Source: a virus
Virus record (IMG/VR): IMGVR_UViG_3300034072_002243
Location: 1 to 50,070 of that record
Length of the DNA stretch: 50,070 nt
Reading direction: 5' to 3' (one strand)
Shown: piece by piece, positions 6,173 through 15,102 of the stretch
Position numbering within the stretch: the stretch's first letter is position 1
Layout: every line of letters starts with the position of its first letter
The notes under the pieces: generated by a model
Databases searched by the model: none
Seen by the model: only the letters and a program-made list of their open reading frames with translations
Told to the model about the DNA's origin: nothing
Made by a program: the position numbers and the translations under genes

Positions 6173-7509
6173 GCTGCAGCCACCGCGTTGAACAGGTTGA
6201 GCGCGTCGGCGTCGGACAAGGCGAAACCGCCGATACCGGCTATACGGGTTTGGGAGTTGAGCCTGTCTTGGCCGTTTGCCCCGTTGCAGGCAATTCCGAT
6301 GCCGGCTGGGGTGCCCACCATCATCGGCCGAGTAATCGTACCAGGACTAACCGAACCCGCCTTGACCCACACCGCCCCGTCCGGCCGCCACGTTGCGACC
6401 ATTGTAAACTCAGTACCCCTCGGCAGCTGTGCGAGGGTCCCTAGACCCGGACCGGACGTCGGGCCGTTCGAACCCACGGTACTACCCACGCCACCGTCCG
6501 AAAGGCGGCGGAACAGAGTAAACCGGTTATTTCCATCCGCACGGATATCCACGAAATGTACGAACGGGGGAGCAGACTGGTAGTCGATGCCGCGCCATAC
6601 CATCGTTAAACCGGTCACGCTCGGGTTTACCGCCAATCCCGCAGCAGATGCGGGAATAAAGAGCGCATCCGGGGCGACTGTGTTTGACCCAAACGGCATA
6701 AGGTAAGGCGTCGCGGTGACCTGAGGTGCTGCCAGAACGCAGGTGAAATCGATGAAGTTTCCTGCGACCCAGCCGGATGAGCCGCCGGAGATCAGTCTCA
6801 GGCGCACTCGGCTTGCGCCGGCGGGGCAAACCAGTGACGCTGATTGGAGATCGGGCGTTGCCGGGCTGATGAACTGCGAAGGCGTCGAGACCAGGATGCC
6901 AGAGACATAGGCGCTGGACGGAGCGGATCGCCACGAAACCTCAAGTTGCGGCGCGCCCGGACCAGGACACTGCCGCTCTGCGATGACCATCGAAGACGTG
7001 TACGTCACGCCCTCCGTGAGGCCCTGCTGCTCGCCCGGACGCAGCTCCCAGAACGTCCCATTCCAGACGCCATAGACGCGGACGCGCGCCGCTGGCAGGC
7101 CCCGGTAGGTCAGCAGCTCGACAACCTCCGTCGTCAGACCGGCTGTTGCAACGCCCGTCGCGGACCAACCCGGCAATGACCCGCCAGCACCAATAACGCC
7201 GAGTGTGGCCGTCGCAAAATCGGCAGCGCCGACCAGATTGATCCAGCCCTCACGCGAGTCATACCCCAAGTCCGTCCGGGCCATGGCACCATTCGCAAAC
7301 GGCAAAGATATGCCAGCGCTGTTCACGGCACGCCGCTCAGAGGCGCGGGTGTGATAGCCGTCAATCGTCTCCATCGACACGCGCCGGCCGCCGAGCCGGA
7401 CGAAGCCGGACCGGAAATCCGCCGCGAACTGGAACGGACGCATCCAGGCCGGGCCGGTGGCGCCCGAGACCATGGGGCCGATGCCCCAGGCCCCAAGTTT
7501 CTTGATCAT
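6169..7509 (-). CDS. Putative tail-tip / receptor-binding protein
   Basis: 446 residues. Starts with a short conserved-looking virion anchor (MIKKLGAWGIGPMVSGATGP), followed by a beta-rich body with many Gly, Ser, Thr and aromatic residues and no membrane segment. The C-terminal ~180 residues (GLTMVWRGID..., FTLFRRLSDGG, FTMVATWRPDGAVWVKAG, ALSDADALNLFNA) read like a concanavalin/LamG-type jelly-roll that would bind host glycans. Base composition is locally less GC-rich than neighbouring structural genes, typical for exchanged host-range modules. It lies between the collagen-like fibre and a small accessory protein. Confidence 0.6.
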   Translation of the reverse strand: MIKKLGAWGIGPMVSGATGPAWMRPFQFAADFRSGFVRLGGRRVSMETIDGYHTRASERRAVNSAGISLPFANGAMARTDLGYDSREGWINLVGAADFATATLGVIGAGGSLPGWSATGVATAGLTTEVVELLTYRGLPAARVRVYGVWNGTFWELRPGEQQGLTEGVTYTSSMVIAERQCPGPGAPQLEVSWRSAPSSAYVSGILVSTPSQFISPATPDLQSASLVCPAGASRVRLRLISGGSSGWVAGNFIDFTCVLAAPQVTATPYLMPFGSNTVAPDALFIPASAAGLAVNPSVTGLTMVWRGIDYQSAPPFVHFVDIRADGNNRFTLFRRLSDGGVGSTVGSNGPTSGPGLGTLAQLPRGTEFTMVATWRPDGAVWVKAGSVSPGTITRPMMVGTPAGIGIACNGANGQDRLNSQTRIAGIGGFALSDADALNLFNAVAAA

Positions 7510-7521
7510 GGTGATGGTCCT

Positions 7522-8250
7522 TCAGATCGCGAGATCGCCGGAGACGAGCCACTGCGCCGCCGTGCCGCCCGCATTGGCGATGACGACCGCCGCTGCCGCA
7601 GCCCAGCGGGCCCGGGTGCGGGTCACGCCGTCGACATTGACGACGGTTGCCCCTGCCCCGGCGGTCAGGTTGACCCGGCCTGTGCCGGCCTGGACGAGAA
7701 CGAAGTTGAAGCCGATCGGGAGGTCCGCCGGCAGCGTGACTGTGCCGTCAGCCGATCGGCCGATGACGACAGTGCGGCCGATGGTGCCGGCGTCCGGCGT
7801 GTAGGTGGCCGCCGTGCTGGTGATGATCCCGGCGCTGTAGTCGACAATGCCTTGCGGGCCGATCGGGCCGACGGGGCCTTGCGGACCAACCGGGCCTTGC
7901 GGGCCGAGCTCCCCGGGGATGCCGCGCGCGCCTTGCGGCCCTGCAGGACCAACCGGTCCACGAAGGTCGACAGCTGTGCCAAGCGTCCCGTCGGGGTTGC
8001 GCAGCGCCAGGCTGGAGCCTGTCCACGCGTGGCCGGGAACATGCGCTGCAACCGCCGCCGCCACTTCCGCCGCGACTTGCCGCTGCTGGTGCAGGGCATC
8101 CTGTGCATTGGCGGCGGTGGCGGCCGCTGCGCTGGCGGCGCTTGCGGAGGCTGCAGCACTGTCGAGCGTTTCACGGTGCAGCCGCACCACGTCACCCTGA
8201 AGATCTTTCGCGATCTGCAGGGCCACGCGCTCTGCCGTCGCGGCGCTCAT
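7522..8250 (-). CDS. Collagen-like tail fibre protein
   Basis: 242 residues. N-terminal helical, Ala-rich part (residues ~1-70, likely coiled coil), then about 12 uninterrupted Gly-X-Y triplets at residues 98-133 ([19 protein letters not shown] and so on), then a beta-rich C-terminal head. Collagen repeats are common in phage fibres, where they form a trimeric rod. The protein is therefore probably a homotrimeric fibre or spike. The Gly-X-Y coding repeat also makes the DNA internally repetitive at about 7850-7960. Confidence 0.75.
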   Translation of the reverse strand: MSAATAERVALQIAKDLQGDVVRLHRETLDSAAASASAASAAAATAANAQDALHQQRQVAAEVAAAVAAHVPGHAWTGSSLALRNPDGTLGTAVDLRGPVGPAGPQGARGIPGELGPQGPVGPQGPVGPIGPQGIVDYSAGIITSTAATYTPDAGTIGRTVVIGRSADGTVTLPADLPIGFNFVLVQAGTGRVNLTAGAGATVVNVDGVTRTRARWAAAAAVVIANAGGTAAQWLVSGDLAI

Positions 8251-8507
8251 GCCCGCACCACGACAACGGTCGCCGGTCCCGAAGCCCCGGCGACAAACAC
8301 ACGATCCCCGGCGGCCAGAAACGCGAAATGCACCGCGGTCCGGGACGCCCCGCCAAGCAGCAGCGCCGGGGCGTCTGCTGCCGGCACACTTGCGCCGACA
8401 TGGACGCGCACGTCTTCGACACTCAGCCGCTGGATGAGCACGTCAGGCGAGTTGTTCGCCACTTCGGTCCAGGCGGTGGTGATTTCAAATCGCAGGGTCT
8501 CAGTCAT
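8247..8507 (-). CDS. Small tail-region protein
   Basis: 86 residues, coupled by overlapping start/stop codons to the genes on both sides. Beta-rich (LRFEITTAWTEVANNSPDVL, VLIQRLSVEDVRVHVG, VFVAGASGPATVVVV) without membrane segment or known domain. Similar short beta proteins accompany fibres in many prophages. Function unknown. Confidence 0.6.
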   Translation of the reverse strand: MTETLRFEITTAWTEVANNSPDVLIQRLSVEDVRVHVGASVPAADAPALLLGGASRTAVHFAFLAAGDRVFVAGASGPATVVVVRA

Positions 8508-8728
8508 CGGGTCCCCTCACATCTCGATTGCAGGTCGCGGACGACGCTCAGGCTGTCGGCGAGCTCGTCGCTCACCGTGTCGGCATCGGCCTCGGTCCAG
8601 TGGATCTCGGAGAGCAAGGGAGCCAGCTGGTCACAGCTTGCGGGAGCCGTGCTGGCGGGCAGCGGCATGCTCCCGCAGCCGGCGGCGGCGCTCGTCAGGA
8701 GGCTGACGGCGAACAGTTTCGCGCGCAT
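8504..8728 (-). CDS. Rz1-like outer-membrane spanin lipoprotein
   Basis: 74 residues from the ATG at 8728 (AGGA eight bases upstream). Begins with a lipoprotein signal peptide, MRAKLFAVSLLTSAAAGC, with the lipobox Cys at position 18, then a short periplasmic part. Its 5' half lies inside the gene at 8631-8864 in another frame, which is the classical nested Rz/Rz1 arrangement. Rz1-type o-spanins join with the i-spanin to fuse inner and outer membranes at lysis. Longer in-frame starts would bury the signal peptide and are rejected. Confidence 0.7.
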   Translation of the reverse strand: MRAKLFAVSLLTSAAAGCGSMPLPASTAPASCDQLAPLLSEIHWTEADADTVSDELADSLSVVRDLQSRCEGTR

Positions 8729-8864
8729 TGGCAATGTCCTGTCTGATCTTCTTGGCGGATCGGGCGAGCTCGTCGGCCCGGGCGAGACGCTCGCGGCGCC
8801 AGTCGGCAACCAGCGCGGCGAGCACCCTGGCGACCACCGCCGCCAGGATGTCGATGAGCATCAC
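8631..8864 (-). CDS. Rz-like inner-membrane spanin candidate
   Basis: 77 residues with one N-terminal hydrophobic helix (MLIDILAAVVARVLAALVADW) followed by a highly charged helical periplasmic part (RRERLARADELARSAKKIRQ). This is the topology of an i-spanin, though shorter than lambda Rz. The lipoprotein gene at 8504-8728 starts inside it in another frame. It overlaps the stop of the LLH-holin-like gene by a few bases. Confidence 0.55.
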   Translation of the reverse strand: MMLIDILAAVVARVLAALVADWRRERLARADELARSAKKIRQDIANARETVRRQPPDERRRRLREHAAARQHGSRKL

Positions 8865-9349
8865 CGGTCGGTGAAGCCGACGCGGCCATCGCCGTCGAGG
8901 TCGAGGCCGAGCCGTGCCTCGAGGCGGCGGGTGACGCCCGCCTTGTCGATGCCGAAATACTCAAGCGCAGTTGGCACGGCCTCGATCACATAAGTCGTGG
9001 CCTCGGCCAGCGCCGTCGACCGGACATCGACCCGCACCCCGCCCTTGGCCGCGTGCATCGCCTTGGCGGTGCCATAGTCGATGGCCCGGCGCATGGCGTC
9101 GTCGACGCGGGCTTTCATCTGCTCGTCGAGCCGGATGTTGGTCCGATCCTCCATCTCGGCTAGGAACCGGCGCACGGCCCAGACGGCGACACCGCTGACG
9201 ACGAGCGCCAGCGTCTCGATCAGCGACGGCAGGAGCGCGCCGAGGTCGACAGTGGTCTCGGACGCGAGCGCGGGATGCGGCACCAGCGCGAGGAGGAGGA
9301 GAGCGATCAGCGCCGGGGCGGCCAGCGCGAACAGGTCAAACGTCTTCAT
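8861..9349 (-). CDS. LLH-type holin-like protein
   Basis: 162 residues from 9349. Signal-anchor-like N terminus (LFALAAPALIALLLLALV), then a second hydrophobic segment (IETLALVVSGVAVWAVRRF), and a C-terminal part with KARVDDAMRRAIDYGTAKA and a DLDGDGRVGF loop that resembles a calcium-binding DxDxDG motif. Length and layout fit the Holin_LLH / phage_holin_6 group (recalled, not searched). Lies between endolysin and spanins, as expected in a lysis cassette. Confidence 0.6.
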   Translation of the reverse strand: MKTFDLFALAAPALIALLLLALVPHPALASETTVDLGALLPSLIETLALVVSGVAVWAVRRFLAEMEDRTNIRLDEQMKARVDDAMRRAIDYGTAKAMHAAKGGVRVDVRSTALAEATTYVIEAVPTALEYFGIDKAGVTRRLEARLGLDLDGDGRVGFTDR

Positions 9350-9374
9350 GGGTCTGCTCCGAATGAAGAGGCGC

Positions 9375-10067
9375 TCAGGCCTCGTTGGTGGTGACTGTGC
9401 CCGATGCCGGGCGCAGGACGGGGCGGATGGGCGGGCGCGGACGGGTGGCCGGCCAGCGAAGCCCAAGCAGCCGGTCGCGGTGGATGCGCGCGATCGTCAC
9501 CGCGTTGGACTGGTTCCCGCCCAGCACATGGATGTGCGTCGCGTCCTCGCCGGCGTAGAACCCCACATGCCCGGAGGTGCCGGACTTGGTGCCGCGCCAG
9601 AACACGGCGATGGCGCCGAGCGCCGGACCTTCGATGCCGACACCGGCCTTCAGCCAGTTCCGGGCAAGGTAGGGATTGCCCGGCAGGATCTCGTCGGGCA
9701 GCGACAGGGCAAGGCAGGTCTCGACGAAATCGCCGCACCAGGGCAATCGGGACGGGTCGCCGAGCGTGCGCCCGTCTGATCGGAGCCAGGCCAACAGCGA
9801 CGTGTTGTTGCGGCTCTCATGCAGGCCTAGCTTGGCCTTTGCGATTTCGTACCAGGCGGGCGGCGGCTCGATGGCCGGGCCCTTCGACGGGGTGACCGCC
9901 CCCAGCGCCCGTAGCGTCTTCGGCCCGACGATGCCGTCCGGCTCGAGCCCGCGCGAGCGCTGGAACCGGACCACCGCCGCGCGGGTGGCCCGGCCCGGGA
10001 TGCCGTCGACGGGGCCAGGGTGGAACCCCGCTGCCGCCAGCGCTGTCTGAACCTCTTTCCAGGTCAT
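9375..10067 (-). CDS. Endolysin: peptidoglycan-binding plus CHAP/NlpC-like (TIGR02594) domain
   Basis: 230 residues from the ATG at 10067 (GGAGA seven bases upstream). Residues ~1-60 form a PG_binding_1 domain (TALAAAGFHPGPVDGIPG, TRAAVVRFQRSRGLEPDGIV). The catalytic domain follows: WCGDFVETCLAL gives the nucleophilic Cys, and GHVGFYAGEDATHIHVLGGN gives the His and partner residues of a papain-like amidase/peptidase of the TIGR02594 type. It cuts peptidoglycan after the holin opens the inner membrane. A terminator separates it from the tail gene upstream. Confidence 0.85.
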   Translation of the reverse strand: MTWKEVQTALAAAGFHPGPVDGIPGRATRAAVVRFQRSRGLEPDGIVGPKTLRALGAVTPSKGPAIEPPPAWYEIAKAKLGLHESRNNTSLLAWLRSDGRTLGDPSRLPWCGDFVETCLALSLPDEILPGNPYLARNWLKAGVGIEGPALGAIAVFWRGTKSGTSGHVGFYAGEDATHIHVLGGNQSNAVTIARIHRDRLLGLRWPATRPRPPIRPVLRPASGTVTTNEA

Positions 10068-10080
10068 GGGTCTCTCCAAC

Positions 10081-10112
10081 AAAAAACCCGCTGGGCAGGG
10101 CCGCAGCGGTTG
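10081..10112 (-). terminator. Rho-independent terminator between tail and lysis genes
   Basis: On the minus strand a CCGCTG/CAGCGG stem (10109-10104 and 10093-10088) is followed by GTTTTTT. It ends the tail operon after the D-like gene, just before the endolysin ribosome binding site. Confidence 0.7.
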
Positions 10113-10135
10113 GGGTAACGGGGATGTCTGGTGTG

Positions 10136-11185
10136 CTATTCCTCGCGGGTATCCTCTCCGGCGCCCTCGCCTGGCTCGCCCAGCTCGAGCGACGTCGTCG
10201 TGCCGCTGCCGCGCGAGCCCTGGTGCGTGACCGAGCGGATGCGATAGACGCCGTCGACGCCGGGCCTTGCCCCTCGCAGGGTGAACAACCCCTCGGCCTG
10301 GGCTTCCGGGGTCGCATCGAGCACAACCGTGCCCTCGCCGCCGCTGCGGGCCATGTCGGTCGCCTGTGCCTCGGCCATTGCCTTCGCCTGGTCCTTGTCG
10401 GCGGCCGGGCTGCGGATCAAAAGGCGCGAGGGGCTGTTGGTCTTGTTGGCGGCCTTGTCGCCGAGATCGACCTCGACGTCCTGCTCCTTGAAGCTGGCGC
10501 TCTCGCGGTCGAAATAGGTGACGGTGGCCTTGGTGAAGCCGGGCCGCGTCGTGAAGGGCGCAATGCTCCAGCTGATGACATTGCCACCGGACTCGCTCAC
10601 GGTGCCGGTGACGCCGGGCAAACCCAGATCGAGCCCCCGGCGCACCAGCACGGCCTCATTGCCGCGCAGTTTGAACGTGCCGCCGAGCTCGCGGGCGAGG
10701 CGCTGGCCGGTGTGCAGCAGGCTCTCGCCATCGGCGGCGAGATAGGGCCGCACCATCTTCGCGATCTCCGGGACGACCTTGACGTCGAACCCGGCCTTCT
10801 CCCCGAGCTTCTTGAGAAAATCGCCGATCGTGCCTTCGTCCTGGTGCAGCTGTTGCGGCTCCTTGGCCTTGCCCGCCGGGTCGAAGCCCTTGGCGGACAC
10901 GCTCAACGTCCGTCCGCCGCCGCGCGCGCCGCTCGAGCGGCAGCTGTCGACAAAGCCGGAAAAGACCTGCGCACCCTGCAGGGCGACGGTCAGTGGCGCG
11001 CCCTTGCGCGGCAGCCGGATCTGGCCGCCCGCGTCGTCAATGCTGATCTGGCAGCTGTCGCTTTCCTGCCCTTCCTTGTCGCTGACCGAAATGCTGAGGA
11101 GGTGGGGGCGCAGCCGGTCGGTGATGTCCTGGCCGTCAACCGTGACGGACCATTGTACTGTCCAATGCGATGTCATGGGCTCCAC
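10136..11185 (-). CDS. P2 gpD-like baseplate hub / late-control protein
   Basis: 349 residues. The N-terminal VTVDGQDITDRLRPHLLSIS and SDKEGQESDSCQISIDD, then VFSGFVDSCRSSG and LARELGGTFKLRGNEAVLV, follow the layout of the phage late-control GPD family, the hub on which the gpV spike sits. The C-terminal half (VTYFDRESASFKEQDVEVD, VYRIRSVTHQGSRGSGTTT) matches the usual ending of these proteins. Sits in the standard P2 order next to X and U. The start could be at the second Met (MTSHWTVQW), three codons in. Confidence 0.85.
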   Translation of the reverse strand: MEPMTSHWTVQWSVTVDGQDITDRLRPHLLSISVSDKEGQESDSCQISIDDAGGQIRLPRKGAPLTVALQGAQVFSGFVDSCRSSGARGGGRTLSVSAKGFDPAGKAKEPQQLHQDEGTIGDFLKKLGEKAGFDVKVVPEIAKMVRPYLAADGESLLHTGQRLARELGGTFKLRGNEAVLVRRGLDLGLPGVTGTVSESGGNVISWSIAPFTTRPGFTKATVTYFDRESASFKEQDVEVDLGDKAANKTNSPSRLLIRSPAADKDQAKAMAEAQATDMARSGGEGTVVLDATPEAQAEGLFTLRGARPGVDGVYRIRSVTHQGSRGSGTTTSLELGEPGEGAGEDTREE

Positions 11186-11187
11186 CT

Positions 11188-11409
11188 TCAGCCGAACAGG
11201 GTGACGAGCTTGCGCTTGACCGGCTCCGCCGGCGGCAGGTCAGGCACCAGCACGATCTCGCCTTGCGGCAGAACCGGGCCACGTCCGCCGAGCCCGGGGT
11301 TGAGGATGAGCATTGTCTCGACGAGTTCCTGACCGCGCACGCCATAGAGCCGCCAAAGCAGCTGGTCGGCTGTGACATTGTCGCCGTTCACGCGGATTTC
11401 ACGGGGCAT
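11188..11409 (-). CDS. P2 gpX-like tail protein (LysM-like)
   Basis: 73 residues: MPREIRVNGDNVTADQLLWR, then ETMLILNPGLGGRGPVLPQG and IVLVPDLPP. The 'T.D.L.WR.YG......V..ML..NPGL...GP.LP.G..I..P' pattern is that of tail protein X, a LysM-like fold joining tail tube and hub. Three bases separate it from the D-like gene. Confidence 0.85.
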   Translation of the reverse strand: MPREIRVNGDNVTADQLLWRLYGVRGQELVETMLILNPGLGGRGPVLPQGEIVLVPDLPPAEPVKRKLVTLFG

Positions 11410-11434
11410 TCACGCCTCCCCTTTTGAGGGCTTG

Positions 11435-11878
11435 TCAGAGCCCGTCGAACATGGACAGGAGGCCGGAGATGAGCTGGCTGCCGCCTGCCCCGTCCGAGTC
11501 CTCGTCCTGCACCCGCTTCAGGGTCAGGGACCAGGCGACGATGTAGCCGACGCCATCGCGCCCCAGTTCCTTGTGGGTTTCACTTGCCCGGGTGATGGCA
11601 TGGGTGCCGAGCCGCTCGCCGTCGCCGCGCATCACCGGCACGCGCGCCCCTTCACGCCGCATCTGGTGGATGGTCTCCACCTCATCGAGCCCGCCGAAGC
11701 GGAAGGGCACCAGCTGACCGGAGAGTGTCAGTTCCTCGCCGCCATCGCCCATGAACTCGCTGGGCGCCAGCCCGCCAATCACCGGCTTTTCGGCGAGGTC
11801 CGCCGAGCCCGAGCGGCTGAAGTCGCCCGGGCCCATCGGCCTTGTGTCGATCTGTAATGTTCCGATCATGTAGAGCAT
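11435..11878 (-). CDS. P2 gpU-like tail protein
   Basis: 147 residues, beginning MLYMIGTLQIDTRPMGPGDF (start at the first Met or at MIGTL three codons later). The pattern 'G.....ADLAEKPVIGGLAPSEFMG...E.L.L.G...P...GG...' and the following RREGARVPVMRGDGERLG, VAWSLTLKRV is typical of the gpU tail terminator/completion family. Lies between tape measure and X, as in P2. Confidence 0.85.
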   Translation of the reverse strand: MLYMIGTLQIDTRPMGPGDFSRSGSADLAEKPVIGGLAPSEFMGDGGEELTLSGQLVPFRFGGLDEVETIHQMRREGARVPVMRGDGERLGTHAITRASETHKELGRDGVGYIVAWSLTLKRVQDEDSDGAGGSQLISGLLSMFDGL

Positions 11879-11896
11879 CGGCGCCCCTCACGTTGA

Positions 11897-14395
11897 TCAG
11901 CCAATCGAATAGGCCGTGTCCGCCTGCAGCCCGGCCAGTTCCTCGCGCAGGCGCTGGCCGATGTGACGGGCGATAGCCTCCGGATCCTGAACGCCCTGGA
12001 TGACGATGCTGCCGAAGCTGACCGAGACCGGGCGAGGCCCGCCAAGCATCGACCGGGTTGCATCCGCGTCATGCACATGGCCGGAGCGGCTCGGCGTCAC
12101 CAGCTCGGGTCCATACTCGCCGACGAGATAGGTGCGCCCGCCGACAATCGGCCCACCGGCCGCACGGGCGCCGGAGATGGCGCTTTCGGCGGCTTCTGTC
12201 GCCGCAGCGCCGTCTCCGCCACCGCCCCAGAGGGACGGCAACTTGATCACTCCACTCAGGTCAATGCTGCCGATGGCATCAACAACCCGTCTGGGCAGAC
12301 CGGCGAGCCAGGCCCACAGCTCGTCAAAGGCCTTGATAATTCCGTCGATGAGAGCCTTGCCGGCCTTGGTGCCCGCTTCCGCGAACTGGCTGACCAGACC
12401 CGAGACGTCGACAGGGCCGATCGCATCGGCGATCCAGCGAGGGAAGGCTGCAAGCCATTCCCGAACGCCGCTGAAGCCGCTCAGCACCTCATCGGCCAGC
12501 GCCTTGCCGATGCGCTTGCCTGCCGAGCGGAACTCGGCTTCGGCCGCGTCCGAGTAATCCTTCATCGCGAAGAGGTCGGCGATCCAGTTCCCGACCCTTG
12601 ACGGCATATCCGTGATCATCTTTGCCATTTGCGCGAGGCTCTGCGACAGGCTCGATACGGCGAAGTCCAGGGCAAACTGCATCGTCGCCTCATCGACGCC
12701 AAGCCACACCCCGAAGTCGATCAGCTTCTGGCCGGCCCAGCTGCCAACTTCAGCGGCCATCCGCGCGCCGAAGTCGGCAGCCGCCGTCACTGCAGCGGCG
12801 AGAGCATCGGTTACGCCTTCCGCAAAACCGCTGAGGAAGTTGCTGATCGGTTCCCAATAAGTATAAACAAGGATACCGAGCGCCGCGACAGCGGCCGCCA
12901 GCGCCACCACCGGCAAGGTGACGGTGCCGAGAGCCGCGCCGATCGCGCCGGCAGCTCCCGTCAGCGTGGTGACGAGCGTTGCCATGGCGCCCGTGCCGCC
13001 GGTCGCAGACAGCAGCGTCATGGCAAGGCCGACGCGGCCGATCATGGCCGCCAGATGGCCGAGAAAGGCCGCCCCGCGCCCGAGCGCACCGATGGCGCGG
13101 GCGATGCCGAGCGCGCCGGACAGCATGCCGCTCTTCAGGAACAGCCAGGCAAAGCGCGCCGCGATCAGCGCCACGTTGAGCCCGATGACAGCGCTGGTGA
13201 CCGAGACAATCCCCGCCGTTACGTTCGGGTACGTCCCAGCTAGCTCCGCCAAAGCATGGATCACCGGCAGGATGCTCCCCATCAAACTTCGGATACCGGG
13301 CAAGAGAGCGTTTCCGATCTGAGCTTCTAGCTCACGGAGACCGTTCATGAATATCGTCCAAGCGGCATCGAAGGTCTTGAGCTTGTTCAGATATTCTTTA
13401 CCTGCCGAAGTGGCGTATTTACTCTCGTCCGACACTTGGCCGAGCGCATTGGCCAGAAGATCGGCATTCTCGATGAGCGGCATGATCGCGCGGGCCTCAG
13501 CACCAAAGAGGTCCGTAATCGCGCTCGCCTGCATCTCTTTTGGCAGCTTGCGGATGCGGGCGATCACATCGGTCAGCGTGCCGACGGCGTCCTTCTGCAG
13601 CCGCTTGGCCACATCCGTGGCACTCAGCCCGAGCTGCTTGAACACCCGCCGCTGTGCCGGCGATGCCGAGGCGCCCCGCGCCAAGGCCATGCCGACATTT
13701 CGAAACGAGGTTGCCGCTACATCCGACTGGGCCCCGGCGGCGACCATCGCCGAGCCAATGGCCGCTGTCTGCACGGCGGTGAAGCCGTATTGCTTGCCCG
13801 TCGAGCCGACGCGGCGCATGAAGTCGAGGAGGTCGGGCGCTGCTGACGCGCTGGTGTTGGAGAGATGGTTCATCGCATCGGCGAGCAGGCGCGTGTCGTC
13901 GATCGACAGCCCCAGCGCGGTCTTGATCTTGGCGAGCGATTCACCTGTCTGACCCGCCGACATGTCGAAGGCAACGCCAACCTTGGCCGCCAGTTCAGCA
14001 AAGCTCAGCAATTCATCGCCGGCCATGCCGGCCTGACCGGCATCCGCAACGATTCGCGCGAGGTCTGTTGCAGCCATCGGGATCTCGCGGGTCATATCAA
14101 GAATGTCGCGCTGCATCTGCGCCAGGCCGTCAGGCTGCGGAAAGTCGACGACCTTTGCGATATCCGCCATGGCCGACTGCAACTCACTTGCTGCGCGAAC
14201 CGGTGCACTGATGGCATGACCGAGTGCAAAGGCCGCTGCACCAGCGCCAAACAAGTTTCCTCGGGCCGCAGCCAGCGCCTGATTGTTGGCCGCGATGCTG
14301 CGCTGCAGGCCGCTGATCTGCGCCGAGACTGCCCGCGCCGGAGCGGAAACCCGGTCCAGCAGGGACACGACCAGTTGCGAGGTAAGTGTTGTCAT
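11897..14395 (-). CDS. Tail tape measure protein (TP901 core family)
   Basis: 832 residues from the ATG at 14395. Long helical N terminus (ARAVSAQISGLQRSIAANNQ), then the TP901 core: SAMADIAKVVDFPQ, DLARIVADAGQAGMAGDELL, LAAKVGVAFDMSAGQTGESL. Several hydrophobic segments in the middle (about 400-560) and a C-terminal GRTYLVGEYGPELVTPSRSG, a common tape-measure ending. It sets tail length and is ejected with the DNA. The two genes at 14459-15075 are on the opposite strand between it and the chaperone gene. Confidence 0.9.
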   Translation of the reverse strand: MTTLTSQLVVSLLDRVSAPARAVSAQISGLQRSIAANNQALAAARGNLFGAGAAAFALGHAISAPVRAASELQSAMADIAKVVDFPQPDGLAQMQRDILDMTREIPMAATDLARIVADAGQAGMAGDELLSFAELAAKVGVAFDMSAGQTGESLAKIKTALGLSIDDTRLLADAMNHLSNTSASAAPDLLDFMRRVGSTGKQYGFTAVQTAAIGSAMVAAGAQSDVAATSFRNVGMALARGASASPAQRRVFKQLGLSATDVAKRLQKDAVGTLTDVIARIRKLPKEMQASAITDLFGAEARAIMPLIENADLLANALGQVSDESKYATSAGKEYLNKLKTFDAAWTIFMNGLRELEAQIGNALLPGIRSLMGSILPVIHALAELAGTYPNVTAGIVSVTSAVIGLNVALIAARFAWLFLKSGMLSGALGIARAIGALGRGAAFLGHLAAMIGRVGLAMTLLSATGGTGAMATLVTTLTGAAGAIGAALGTVTLPVVALAAAVAALGILVYTYWEPISNFLSGFAEGVTDALAAAVTAAADFGARMAAEVGSWAGQKLIDFGVWLGVDEATMQFALDFAVSSLSQSLAQMAKMITDMPSRVGNWIADLFAMKDYSDAAEAEFRSAGKRIGKALADEVLSGFSGVREWLAAFPRWIADAIGPVDVSGLVSQFAEAGTKAGKALIDGIIKAFDELWAWLAGLPRRVVDAIGSIDLSGVIKLPSLWGGGGDGAAATEAAESAISGARAAGGPIVGGRTYLVGEYGPELVTPSRSGHVHDADATRSMLGGPRPVSVSFGSIVIQGVQDPEAIARHIGQRLREELAGLQADTAYSIG

Positions 14396-14458
14396 GCCAG
14401 TTTCACCAAGGGTTGCAAATTTCCCGAAAAAGGCGGCCCAGAAGTGGAGGCACACGCA

Positions 14459-14755
14459 ATGGCGCAGGTCATTCGCACGGAGACGCGACAGCGCGGTTTC
14501 TTCGGCAAACTGTTCAAATGGACATTCATCATCTTCAACATCGCCATGGTCCTGTGGCTGGTCTCCTATTGGGGAAACATCGCCAGACTGTCCGAAGGGC
14601 TGACATCGAATGCAGAAAAGGCCGGGACGGTCATTGGCGCTACGGCCGGAACCGGGGTTCTGGTCTTTGTCTGGGCTGCCGGGGATATCATCCTCGGCCT
14701 GTTCGTGCTCCTGACCCGGGGCAAGACCGTCATTGTCGAGGAGACAGTCGCTTGA
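14459..14755 (+). CDS. Two-TM membrane protein (candidate moron)
   Basis: 98 residues, ATG at 14459 with GTGGAGG eight bases upstream. Two hydrophobic helices: FIIFNIAMVLWLVSYWG (about 23-39) and VIGATAGTGVLVFVWAAGDI with following ILGLFVLL (about 58-85), with basic N-terminal residues (RTETRQRGFFGKLFKW). It is on the plus strand in the middle of the minus-strand tail operon and is coupled to the secreted-protein gene at 14752. Genes inserted this way are often lysogenic-conversion genes expressed from the prophage. No promoter is obvious in the 63 bases upstream. Function unknown. Confidence 0.7.
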   Translation: MAQVIRTETRQRGFFGKLFKWTFIIFNIAMVLWLVSYWGNIARLSEGLTSNAEKAGTVIGATAGTGVLVFVWAAGDIILGLFVLLTRGKTVIVEETVA

Positions 14756-15075
14756 GGTTCCTTGCCCTTCTTGTGTGCCTCTGCGCGTTTTCCGCGCCGG
14801 CCCATGCCTGGTCCGCCCTGGAGCGGATGAACGCGGCGACCAAGCTCGGCTCCGTCCTCGGGTCGGAAGACCTGTGCGGGCTGACCTTCAACCAGGACGC
14901 CATTTCCGCCTATATCGACAAGACCGTGCCAGCCGATGACATGGAGTTCGCCTCTATGCTTTCCATGATGTCGGACGGAACCAGCTTCCAGCTCAAGGAC
15001 ATGACACCGTCCCAGAAAACGGCGCATTGCCGCCAGACCGAGCGGGTGGCGAAATCCTTCGGGTTCATTCCGTAA
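14752..15075 (+). CDS. Secreted periplasmic protein (candidate moron)
   Basis: 107 residues from a TTG at 14752 whose last two bases overlap the previous stop (TTGA); GAGGAG lies about eight bases upstream. Clear signal peptide, MRFLALLVCLCAFSAPAHA, cleaved before WSALERMNAA. Mature part ~88 residues with two Cys (ED-LC-GLTF and AHCRQTE), possibly a disulphide. Together with the membrane protein before it, it could alter the host envelope, for example to exclude superinfecting phage (inference from location and topology only). Confidence 0.7.
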   Translation: MRFLALLVCLCAFSAPAHAWSALERMNAATKLGSVLGSEDLCGLTFNQDAISAYIDKTVPADDMEFASMLSMMSDGTSFQLKDMTPSQKTAHCRQTERVAKSFGFIP

Positions 15076-15102
15076 CGACTGCAATCGCCACGCGCGGGCT
15101 CA

